Assembly (NCBI RefSeq): GCF_003086295.3
Contig: NC_092039.1
Span: 98,166,561-98,230,560 of the forward strand
DNA: 64,000 nt
Direction of reading: 5' to 3'
DNA from: Arachis hypogaea
Taxonomy: Eukaryota; Streptophyta; Magnoliopsida; Fabales; Fabaceae
Part shown: positions 1-9,987 of the stretch, one piece after another
How positions within the stretch are numbered: position 1 is the first letter of the stretch
Layout of the letters: the number at the start of each line of letters is the position of its first letter
Program-made: the position numbers and the translations under genes
The notes under the pieces: model-generated
What the model was told of the DNA's origin: nothing
Seen by the model: the letters and a program-made list of their open reading frames with translations, nothing else
Database searches by the model: none

Positions 1-180
1 CAATAAAAATCAAATAAGTAAGAAAACTACTACTACGAAAAACAACTAAGAATGAAAAGGAACGATCATACCACGGTGGGTTGTCTCCCACCAAGAACTT
101 TTAGTTAAAGTTCTTGAGTTAGACATGTGGTGAGCTCCTTGTCATGGTGGCTTGTGCTTGTACTGATCCAGGAATCTCCA

Positions 181-1374
181 TCAATGTTTGTAATTCCAAT
201 GGCCACTGGAATCCCAAGCTAGGCGCATAACGCCTTCGAGCAAGTTGAAGCAAGTGACAAGGCCCCAAGACTGTTGATTGTGGGAATGAATTCCAGGGTC
301 CCAAACCTTGCTTTTACATCTGTCTTCTTGTGGATAACCATTGTTCCCACTGGGTGGCAAGCAATCTGAATTCTCACAGAGACATCCAAACAACTTTCTA
401 GACCCATTCAATTGAGCTCTACACCAATCCTTGCACATCAATTTGGAGCATGCAACCATATTGAACCTTGCTTGACAACTCTTGCCACTAACCATCTTCC
501 TCTTACTCTTAATGCCACAAAGAGCTCTAAGTTGACCATCCGTCTTCAGTAGCCCATATTCAAGTGGGAAAGTAAAGGTTAAGGATAGGAATTTTACCCA
601 TTTGAATGTTGTATTGGATGGTGATGGCTTTGGAAGAGGTCTTGCAAGCTCCATTCCCTTGTGTTCTTCTTTGAATTCTTCTACCTCTTTGCAAGCTTCC
701 TTAATTTCAACCTCTTCCTCTTGGTAGCTTTCTTCTAATTCAATCTCTTCTTCATTGCTTACCAAGGGCATGGGAGGTTGTGCATCTTCCTCTTCTTCCA
801 TATGTGAGGGTGGAAAGTTCTCTAATTTACTGGAATATAAACTTCTTTGATTGGTTTCCTCACTTTCTTTCATAGGGTCTTGCATTGTATCTCTTGGGAA
901 GGAATTTGCTTGTTCCTCTTCATGGTTCTTGATTAGCGATTGCACATGTTTCTCTACATTTTTGACACTTGTCTTTATATCATGTAGGAATTCTTTCATG
1001 AGAAGCTCAAGATCTGATGGTATTTGAGATGAATAAGGAGATAGTGGCTCTTGGTATGGGTAGAAAGATGATGGTTCTTGATATGAATATAGAGATGGTG
1101 GTTCTTGATATGGGTAGAAAGAGGATGGTTCTTGGTATGAATAGAGAGATGATGGCTCTTGATATGGGTAGAAAGATGACGGTTCTTGATATAAATATGG
1201 AGATGGTGGTTCTTGATATGAATATGGAAGTGGTGGCTCTTGATAGTTGGAACATGGAGTATTGAAATTCCTTTGGTTTTGACTTTGCCAACAAAAATTT
1301 GGATAGTTTCTCCATCCACTATAATATGAATCACTACTTGGGTGTGAGTAGTAACCTATGTGATCTCTCTCCAT
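181..1374 (-). CDS. Retroelement ORF with nine-residue YQEP repeats (gag-derived, truncated)
   Basis: This 397-codon ORF is the only one after the primer-binding site. Residues 1-40 (motif SGWRNYPNFCW) resemble the C-terminal gag segment of the 779-codon ORF at 53625-55964 (SSWRNHPNLSW). The capsid domain that should precede this is missing. Residues about 44-115 are eight tandem nine-residue repeats of the type YQEPSSFYP / YQEPPSLYS. A glutamate-rich acidic stretch follows, then a Cys-rich tail (about 300-380) that I do not recognise. No protease, RT or integrase motif is present. The product is presumably a structural or vestigial gag-like protein. The repeats may vary in number between copies. 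Confidence 0.6.
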   Translation of the reverse strand: MERDHIGYYSHPSSDSYYSGWRNYPNFCWQSQNQRNFNTPCSNYQEPPLPYSYQEPPSPYLYQEPSSFYPYQEPSSLYSYQEPSSFYPYQEPPSLYSYQEPSSFYPYQEPLSPYSSQIPSDLELLMKEFLHDIKTSVKNVEKHVQSLIKNHEEEQANSFPRDTMQDPMKESEETNQRSLYSSKLENFPPSHMEEEEDAQPPMPLVSNEEEIELEESYQEEEVEIKEACKEVEEFKEEHKGMELARPLPKPSPSNTTFKWVKFLSLTFTFPLEYGLLKTDGQLRALCGIKSKRKMVSGKSCQARFNMVACSKLMCKDWCRAQLNGSRKLFGCLCENSDCLPPSGNNGYPQEDRCKSKVWDPGIHSHNQQSWGLVTCFNLLEGVMRLAWDSSGHWNYKH

Positions 1375-1662
1375 TATTTTTCCTTAGCACAAAATACCAA
1401 AAAGGATTAAACGCACCATGTGGTAAACAGGAAAACAAAGAAGACAGAACAGAAATTTTTTTTTGAAAATATTTTTTTTAGAGAAAAATTACTACGGGGA
1501 GACCAAACTTAATTTCAAAAACTAAGAGAAAAAAATTAAATAAAATAAATCAAAATAAATATATTTTTTTCAAAAAAAATTTAAAAATAGATTTTAATAA
1601 AATTAAAGATAAAATGCCTAATCTAAGCAATTAAACAACTAATAGTTGTTAATCACAGTCAA

Positions 1663-1680
1663 TCCCCGGCAACAGCGCCA
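1663..1680 (-). other. Primer-binding site for tRNA-Asp
   Basis: The plus strand reads TCCCCGGCAACAGCGCCA. That matches the 3' end of plant tRNA-Asp including CCA, apart from one base (A for G). On the minus strand it lies 6 bp inside the 5' LTR, where minus-strand cDNA synthesis would start. Confidence 0.85.
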
Positions 1681-1686
1681 AAAACT

Positions 1687-3111
1687 TGGTGCGCTATTTT
1701 TGCAACCACACACTAACCGGCAAGTGCACCGGGTCGTACCAAGTAATACCTTACGTGAGTAAGGGTCGATCCCACGAAGATTGATGAATCAAGCAACAAT
1801 GATTGATTGATTGGCTTAGTTAGGCAAGCAGAAAGGGTTTTGAGATATTCAAAAGGTTTAAGTTTGAACTCAGAATATCAAAAGGATAGACAAATAAATA
1901 AGTTGGGAATAAAATATGGAGAAAACAGTTAAGGCTTCAGAGTTATCTATTTTTTCGGATTAACTTTTCTTACTAACTATTTTAATTATGTAGGATTTAA
2001 TTTATGGCAAACTACATGTGACTAGACCTTAATTCCTTAGACCTTTCTAGCTTCCTCTAAAATTCATTAACTGCCAATTCCTTGGTCAATTAATTCCAAT
2101 TAGAAGGTGAAGTTCAAATTTCAGTTTATATGCCACAAAAATTCTAATTACCCAAAAATAAGAGGATTATATGTCACGTATCCTGTTAAATCCAAATAAT
2201 TAAAATTTAGGAGAAATTGTTTTCAAGCTGTTGTTCAAGTAAAGAGCTTTTCCAAGTTTTACAAGAACTCAAATAGAAAGAGGGTCATACTTCAGTTCCA
2301 CCCAAATTCATAAGATAAAGAGAGAAAACAATTCTTAAATTATAAATCCATACATAAATAAAAATAGAAAAAGTAATAAAATCAATCCATACAAATAGAC
2401 AGAGCTCCTAACCTTAACAATGGAGGATTAGTTGCTCATGGAATGTGGAATGTAAATTTGTATAGAATTCCCTAATGAAATCCCCTTCATGGAACCTCTT
2501 CAATAGAAGAGAAGTCTTCCCTTTTTATAATTAATCCTAATTAATTTTAAAATCTAATATCTAAAATTAAGATAATATCTTTTCCTATTTTAAAATCAAA
2601 TTTGAATTTAAATCAGAATTAACTAACTACTCCGCGTCTTGTAACGTGGGGACCACTTGGCTTCACTGGATCCGCGCCTAACTTGGGTGCTAAAATGGGG
2701 CCCAGAAATCACCCCCAGTGTTTTCTGCGTTTTCTGCACGTGGAATATGTCACGCGTACGCATCAATGGTCTTTTTCGCAAGTCACGCGGACGCGTCAGT
2801 CACACGCACGCGTCGTTGTGAAATTCTTCAAATAACGCGTACGCGTCAGTCACGCGCACGCGTCGCCGTGGAAAGCCCAAATCACGTGCACGCGTTAGTC
2901 ACGCGTATGTGTTGCTCCTCGCTGCCATCTCCTTTGATTCTTGTGATGCAGAAAATCCATCAACTCTAGCTTAATGCTACCTAAAATAAACAAAATTGCA
3001 AAAGACTCAAAGTAGCATCCATATTGGCTAAAAGATAATTAATTCTTTATTAAACTCAACAAATTAGATGCAAATTCATTAGGAAAAGATAGGAGATATG
3101 CTCACGCATCA
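1687..3111 (-). repeat. 5' LTR (1425 bp) of the minus-strand Ty3-type element
   Basis: On the minus strand it begins TGATGCGTGAGC and ends GCGCACCA, adjacent to the tRNA-Asp site. It contains a CpG-dense block (2720-2920) of repeated ACGCGT-type palindromes in an otherwise AT-rich LTR. The segment around 1720-1800 (GTAAGGGTCGATCCCACG) is shared with the LTRs at 49104 and 57533, so the families are related. Confidence 0.8.
2745..2915. repeat. CpG-rich palindromic repeat block inside an LTR
   Basis: At least five imperfect copies of a unit like GTCACGCGTACGCGTCA are spaced roughly 25-35 bp apart. Each is built round the palindromes ACGCGT and CGTACG. CpG is otherwise rare in this window. Whether the block is a regulatory array or a methylation target cannot be told from sequence. 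Confidence 0.7.
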
Positions 3112-4840
3112 ATTGGCCTTCAGTTAGAGTATAGGCAACTGTGGTTGTGCCTAAGTTGTTCTCCATTGGACCTTTGCTCCAAGGGGTGAAGCTTGATTCT
3201 TGAGACCAAGGCTCTTGATACCAATTGAAGGTTGTAGAAGACTTAGAGAAAAGGGGATTGAATCTATGACCTTCTTTTAGTTTAATGAAATAATGCTTAA
3301 CTTATAAACTTTCACTTAGATTCTGTTCGAACTCAGCAGCAGAAAATTTATGAGATAGTTTTATTTTTTCTCATGAATATCAGAAAATAGAACAGAGAAG
3401 GAAAGAGAGAAGCTAACACCATCATGTATCCTGGTTCAGTTGCTTTGTGCAATGCAACCTACATCCAGTCTCCACCACAACAGTGGTGAAATTTTCACTA
3501 TAGTTAAAGTATTACATACACCAATTCCACATGATTGATACAATCCTTTCATTCTCAAGTTCTAACCTAACTTGACTTGGTTATGCTAATACCTAACTCT
3601 TCACTCTTAGTGCTTATCCAACTAAGAAAGGGGTACCTCACCGATACAAGATACAAGACACAAAAATAACATAAAGAAATCTGAAGACACTCTAGGCTTT
3701 TTACTTAAGTGTATCACTCAGCCTTTTATCACTCTTTGGCTTTTTCTAAGCTCTCTCTTTCAGTCTTTTTTCATTCAAGAAATTACAGAAAGATATACAT
3801 TGAAAATAAAAACTACAATCTATAAAACATGAAGGAGATTAATTCTTCAACAGCCACTGTTGCTATGTGATAAACCAGATTTTCTTGACTCTGATTTAGT
3901 TCCTCATTCTGGTGGAATACTTCTTTAAAAGAAAGCACTGTCCAAGTTGATGAAATCTCTCAGAGAAGACTTCTCAGAACATGAACTTCAAACCTTAGTT
4001 CTTTCGCCTTGCTTCAGCAAAAAAAAAAAACTTTTTTGTATATCCTTGCATGTTGCTGAGATGCTCTCTTCAAAGTCAACCCTCGAGCTTTGTGCTTCTC
4101 CAACTTAGCCGATCACTTTCTTCCATTAATCCCCAAATTGGAATTTTGGAACGGATCCCTTTTTCTTGACTGAAAGACTCAGAACAACAAAGAAGAAAAG
4201 CTTTCAATGGCAATTCCACATCTGAACCCTTAAGATACTACTTAGTCCCCAAGAAATAATCTTGGCCTTTGATTCACAGCAGTATGTCTCAGAGATCACT
4301 TTTTTCATATATCTCAAAATAAAGTAGCAGAGAGTTAGAGAAGGAGGGAAGAAAGTAAAATGCATGTAAAAGGAAATGAATCATCTTTAGCCTCTGATTT
4401 AGCTTGATATGGTTTAATTTGGGTGATTAGACCTCAACCCCTTTTTGCTTAACCCTTCTCTTTCTTTCTTCTTTGGTGAATGACTTAGAAACTAAACGTT
4501 CTATCTCTTCTCTGAGTTCTGACCGAAGATAAAAAATGGAACGTTGCTTTTGGTGGAAGCACTTTGGAGGGATTAGAATGACGAATCAATTTGGGCTTGG
4601 GTTGGCTTTGTCCATTCAGCCCATTTGATTTCTTTGTTCTAAATTAATTTGGAATTATTTGTAAGTGTTGCACACTGTGAGGTCCCTGAATTTTATTTCA
4701 ATTATTTTGGGCTACTGCAATGGTGAATTTTTTTTGCCTGCATCACTTAAAGCAAAATCATCAAAACTAATTGGGTAATTAGCCCAATAAAATTAATGTT
4801 TGTCATCATCAATTATGTTAGTTAATTTTTTAACTCAACA
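3112..4840 (-). mobile_element. Ty1/Copia-type element, minus strand: 5' LTR, primer site and leader only
   Basis: An LTR at 3226-4840 is followed on the minus strand by a primer-binding site for initiator tRNA-Met (3211-3223, TGGTATCAAGAGC), then about 100 bp of leader. The leader is interrupted at 3111 by the Ty3-type element. No gag or pol sequence remains in the window. The Copia assignment rests on the initiator-Met primer site and layout, not on protein sequence. Confidence 0.65.
3226..4840 (-). repeat. 5' LTR (1615 bp) of the Copia-type element
   Basis: On the minus strand it starts TGTTGAGTTAAAAAATTAAC and ends AACCTTCA, with TG...CA termini. The primer-binding site starts 2 bp further on. 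Sequence to the right (4841 on) belongs to a different retroelement, so 4840 is an element boundary. Confidence 0.7.
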
Positions 4841-5428
4841 CCAGATTTTTTCTAAAGATGGTTTTGCTTGGAAAGATTTTAACAAGGCAAGCCTACCTGC
4901 ACCTTTGTAAACAAAGGTCATATAACAAATTAATCGTGGCTATAAAAAGGCCGATCTATATCAATTATCTTCTTTTCTCTATCAATTCGAACTATGACTA
5001 TCTAATGTCAACTGAATCATTCAATCACATACTCAATAAAAACAAAAGATTTATCCACTAGTTATAACTCTTCGATACCTAACCATACGTAATCGAACTC
5101 GGTGATATTTCAATTTTCAAACGAAGTTCAACAAATGAGATATTCTTGTCAAGTATAAGTGCACTTCTATCAAATTTATGATAAATAGGAATAAAAAATT
5201 TGTTATAATATGATACCAACTCATGGCAATTAAAAACAATCATTACCCAGTCATCAATCCACAAAATCATAATATAATCAAAAAGTGGTAAGATATTATC
5301 TAAACGAGGTAAGTTGAAAAAACTACTTATTACAAACCAAAATAGCCAAAGCAAATTGGCAAAAGTCAAGTCCAAACACATCAAATCATTCATGATCTGA
5401 AGTACTAAAATCAAACTATAAGTAAATA

Positions 5429-7210
5429 TCAATCTGCCAGGTTGTCATTTTCATCCTCGGCAGCCTCATCATCATTCGGTAAGAGTTCATCCCAAACAAC
5501 TGTACCCGGATCCATCGCCGAAAGGTCGCTATCCAGAACTAATAGCTTTGCTTGCATAACGGCATGCTCGAAGCCTTTAGCAAAAGCATAAAAAAATTCA
5601 ATCTCCTGACTCTTCTCCATATTTTTCAGCTTCACAGTAACTTCAATTCACTTGATTATGCATATTGGAAAGATCAATTTCCTTTTTCTTCAACAATTCT
5701 ATATCTTTGTCATGATTATTCTTCTCCAATTTTAACTCTTCTTTTTTTTACAGCCAACTTCTTTTCCAGATCCTCAATAACAATTTCTTTTAAATAAAGC
5801 TTTTTTTTAGACTCACCAATTCATCATTCTTCTGCAAAAGTTTCTTATGCCTCCTCTCCTGACTCTGACCAATACTAGTCAAACGGAACCCCAAAACTTA
5901 CACAATAAAAAAAATTATACAACATATAACTCATTACTATCAAACATCTACAAACAAGTTCAATATAATACCTGTAGATACTTGTCAACCGCGATATCCC
6001 CAACCTCATCAATCAGAAAAACGTCGGAAGATGCCTACAATACCTCGTCCGCCATGACCATAAACGGAAACTTCTTATCCCACACCAAAAAATCGTCCCC
6101 ATCCTTGGAAAAATCATGTAGCTTTTCCAACTTGCTCTCAAACGTAGTTATCTCCTCCAAAGGAATCTCCCTAACTTTCTTAGCAATATCATCACCTAAG
6201 TTAATAACATCGGGTTTTCTTTTCTTGAAAACAAAACTCTTCTTCTTAGGGGCTAGTCGATTTACCTCCCTCTCTCTATCAATTTTTTCGGAATTGGAAG
6301 ACGACCTCTCCTTCTCAAAATTCTTCATCTTCAGACGAGCTATCAAGCTTGCCGTCGATATACCTGAATACTTTCCCCTACAAAACAATTAAACAATCTA
6401 AAAAATATAGCCAACTATCACATCTTCAAAAATAACTTATCAGCTCTCACAAGATACTTCACTACCGACATTCTATCTTCCTCCCATGGAAACAAATCAA
6501 AGACAGATATTAAATTTCTCTTATCAATAACCTCTACCAAATACTCTATTAAACATTCATTCTAAAGAGTTATCTCTTCTATACTCAAAATATGTTGTGA
6601 CTATGAACATCAAAATAGGGGGAACTTCTCACCTAAATGCTCATCCAAGTAGAAAGAAAAATTCTCGTCGACCAACTTTATTTTCAAAATTATTTTCTTG
6701 AAATGCTTAAAGGATAACTTATAGAGTTTGAAAATAGCAAAACATGGAGCACTATTTAGATTAACCCAAACCCCTTTTAAACCCCTTTACTTAAAACAAA
6801 GACAAAAATAACTCAACAGAGGACTTTATTTTTAGAAACTCCATCAAAATTTCAAAAAAAAAAACCCAACCATTTGGATGAAGTTGAGAAGACGCGCAAT
6901 TTTGTTGTCTCAAAACATCACATTCAAAAATAGTAAATGGAACCTTCACACGAAGTTCTTCAAGAACACAGCTATGCATGTAAAAATATTCAAAATCTAT
7001 TTTCTATGAAAAACACGATCAACCCTAGTGTATGGAAACAACTCAACCCTCACTCCAGAATCTCCCCTAACTATTTTTGAAATGTCAATCTCACCCACAG
7101 TTACTCATATCCACAAAAAGAGAACTTTGAATTTTAACATTCTTGCTAACCCAATTGTAAGAGCCATCATCATCATCTTTCAGTTTCTCCTTTCTTTTTT
7201 TCTCACCCAT
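5429..7210 (-). pseudogene. Antisense extra ORF (aORF) of Tat-type element, Transposase_28-like, decayed
   Basis: Open pieces line up on the minus strand from an ATG at 7210. 6979-6791 carries the ASSQLHPNGWVF motif typical of the 'putative gypsy type transposon' (Transposase_28) domain. 6780-6420 reads in pieces with FSFYLDEHLGEKFPLFWC. 6388-6035 holds a basic KKKSFVFKKRKP patch, then VWDKKFPFMVMADEVL. A coiled-coil stretch lies near 5900-5640. The last piece, 5635-5429, is acidic. Stops and frameshifts separate the pieces. Such aORFs lie between integrase and the 3' LTR in some Tat lineages; their function is unknown. The family is recognised from memory; the decay is visible directly. Confidence 0.6.
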
Positions 7211-7664
7211 GATTTTTTCGAAAGAAAATTAGAAAACAAGAAGAAAAAAATGGTAGAACAAAGAAACAAATAAACTAACCTCTTTTATTCATGGTTTTAT
7301 GATTTCACAAACCGCTTTAAAGAAAGCAAACGTTGCCTTTATAAATCCCTTCAGGATTCCAATCACAAGTAAAAATATCATATTTAATGAAATCATTCAG
7401 TTCTATAAAAATTTTTGACTGTTACTTTCCTTCGAAATCAACGGACCAGATTGCATTGGAAAATGTAAATGGTATAATCAATAGAAAGACTACTACACTT
7501 TTCCATATACGTTAAGTTCAATCATCTCCAATTTTCAAATTATTGTATTTTAATAAAGTAAGCTGATCAATGGGTTCCATACCTATAATTCATATCGCTG
7601 AATTATAATTCAAAAACCTCAACCTGCTTTATCAAAATATCACCAAGTCAAAGTTTGGGAACTA

Positions 7665-7850
7665 TGCTGTGATCGTTATAACTTGGTTAAAATGTTATAA
7701 ATCGATTATAAACATTATAGTTCGGTTATAAAAATATCAAAACGTATAATAACGTTCTAAAACATTATTATTCTTATTTAAGTGAGATTTTCGGAAAAAT
7801 AACTGAATACATTTCATTCCAAACATAAAAAGAAGGTAAGAATAAAATCA
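7665..7850 (+). repeat. Probable start of 3' LTR of the Tat-type element (truncated)
   Basis: A TG start follows a purine tract. The sequence is rich in GTTATAA-type words (GGTTAAAATGTTATAAATCG), as I recall from legume Tat LTRs. The right end cannot be placed because no second copy is in the window. Confidence 0.35.
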
Positions 7851-9720
7851 TTTTAAGATATAACAATTTACAAAATTTATTATTCATTTACTAACTTGAG
7901 TGTTGGAATATATTTTGTAAAATTGTAGATATCAAAACTTTTTTATTTTTCTACTGTCGAAGTATAACTCATTTCGACAAAAAATTTTAAATTATTTATC
8001 AGCAAACAAACTATACATACATCAGCCAACCTCCACAAGAATACAAACAATAATTTTGGTTGAACTGTGTTAATTACTTATACTAATACGAATGCATTAC
8101 TAGAAATTAACTTAAAAAGACAAATAAAAAAATAAAGAAATCGACTAAAAGCCGTCAATTTTATTGTGGAAAATTCTGATGGTAATAGACAAATAGTAAA
8201 AATAGTGATAATTATCATTGGATTATGAGATTAATTGATTTATTTATTATTATTTATTTATTTTGCACACGTTAAAGTGAAAAGAAACATGTTGATAGTA
8301 TAAAATAGACTATAGAATTATTTACTCCTCAAATTTCACCCATGAAGTGAGATTTGAACAAAAAACTTAAAGAATGAAAAATAATTTGATTATCATTAGA
8401 TTAGACTATTTTTTGTGATACATTATATTTCTTAATTAATATATATAATCTAAAATATTTAATTAAATATTATCTTTTATATTTATTTAACTTTTATCTT
8501 ATATTTTTTAATTAAATATTTATTTATAAAAAGTAAAAATTATGATATTTAATAATAAAATCTAATATTTATTTTAATAATTTTATACAATTAAAAAATA
8601 GTTAATTTAAGAAAGAGTTAATATAAAATATAAATAAAAAATAATATATAATTTAATGTTAAACTTTTATATATCGATTAAAAAATACAATATATAATTA
8701 TGTAATACATTTACAAAAATATAATATATAACAAAAGATAATCTGATCTAATGATAATCAAGTAGCTCTAAGTCCCTAAAAAGCCTCACAATATCACAAC
8801 TAGCTAGCAATAGAGAAGAAGAAAATTTGAAAGCCACAAACCCAATTTTTGTAAGTATGCTATTGGATAGTTATATGTCCCTCCAAGGATCAAGTAGCCA
8901 TTTAATTTGACCCGTTGTGTATGTTGCAATCGAACCCAGCAGCCAATTAAAGGAACGTAAACCACCAAAACATATATTAAGAGAAATTACGTACATATTT
9001 GGTACTGAAGAATATAAGTACATATCACACTGTACGGAGATTCTTTATATATATTCCAAACTTATATAAATGATTTGAAGAGTAACACAATGAGTAAATA
9101 CTAAATAGTGATACATGTATAATTAATTGACAGATTCGTCATTTATTATCGTTATGAGATAGAATATAAGTTTTATTTAATAAAAAAGGAACATTCTATT
9201 TTACAATACTTCCTATCTGTGTAAATATTAGCCGTCGATTTTGTTAATCTTTCTTTCACAAACTTCTAATTATATTATTTTTTTTAAATAATATATATAT
9301 ATTTTTTTAGATATCATAATACTTCATCACCTTTAATTTATGATTATAGTGTAAAATTTTGTGTGATAAAGTGTTACAAAAATAGAGTTAGTAACATTAA
9401 TAATAAAATAATAACTCTTTGGATATGTATATCTAATAATATATACAGGTCATATACAAATTTTTTTTTCATAAAATAATTCTCACTAATTAATTTGTTT
9501 AAAATAATAAATTATAAAAAAATAATTTTTAAAATAATATATGACCAGTGATGAGAGTGAGTGAGAGTGGTAGTTACTGACAAAACGGCAGCGAATGGTG
9601 ACGATGGGAGGATGATGATGAGAGAAAAAGAGAAAGAAAAGAGAAGTGAGGTTGATGATGTTGTAGAAATAGAGGAGAAGGGTTCGCAAATTCAAATTTA
9701 GAGTCAATTTTATCCATAGA
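7851..9720. other. AT-rich intergenic spacer, no gene seen
   Basis: No ORF with recognisable protein similarity. Long A/T runs occur at 8400-8700. A segment at 8098-8170 (ATTACTAGAAATTAAC, then GACTAAAAGCCGTCAA) and one at 9225-9260 (TTAGCCGTCGATTTTG) look like degraded subterminal sequence of a CACTA-like element, but ends cannot be fixed. Confidence 0.5.
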
Positions 9721-9729
9721 TTTATCATC

Positions 9730-9987
9730 GAAAAAATTCACCGGTAATACAGCCTGTGATTAAAATTGTGCTTTTCATTTAACTATCTTACTGTTAGATT
9801 TTTTCGCTCTTAAATTAACGGTAATGATCGCGCTAATTTTTTTCCCTCTAATTATTACTGACAAATTTATCGTCAAAAATTGAATTCGACTGCAATTTTT
9901 TTACTCAAGGAATTTATTGGCAAATCTGTAAATCCGCCGTTAAACTCAACATTAAATTCAACGATATTCAGTGTTTTTTTTGTAGTG
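9730..9987 (-). mobile_element. CACTA-like terminal segment
   Basis: Read on the minus strand from 9987, the sequence begins CACTACAAAAAAAACACTGA. This is a CACTA terminus followed by several CCGTTAA/ACCGGTAA-type subterminal words (9950, 9825, 9740). Only this end is clear. The other may lie near 8096 but is degenerate. No transposase sequence is present. Confidence 0.45.

Larger units (their letters stand above)
1..3111 (-). mobile_element. Ty3-type LTR retrotransposon, minus strand, 5' part only (non-autonomous type)
   Basis: Read on the minus strand, a complete LTR (1687-3111) is followed by a tRNA-Asp primer-binding site (1663-1680), a short leader and one long ORF (181-1374). The window edge cuts the rest. 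The LTR starts TG and ends CA. The 5 bp outside it (ATTGG, 3112-3116) are the expected target duplication, but the partner lies off the left edge. The ORF lacks the normal gag capsid region, so this is probably a non-autonomous derivative of an Athila-like family. It is inserted in the leader of a Copia element. Confidence 0.75.
4841..7850 (+). mobile_element. 3' part of a Tat-lineage Ty3/gypsy element with antisense extra ORF
   Basis: The first 60 bp (TTTTCTAAAGATGG, then GATTTTAACAAGGCAAGCC) match the segment just 3' of integrase in the Tat-like element at 62610-62670. An antisense ORF (5429-7210) follows, then a purine-rich tract (7650-7660, AAGTTTGGGA) and the probable start of a 3' LTR at about 7665. 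The arrangement is integrase, antisense ORF, polypurine tract, LTR, as in several Tat lineages. The 5' half was removed or displaced by the Copia insertion. The right boundary is approximate. Confidence 0.6.

Noticed and set aside
8096..9260. Possible CACTA element with left end near GCATTACTAG
   Set aside because: The end does not read CACTA and the inverted match at 9225-9260 is short; boundaries not supported.
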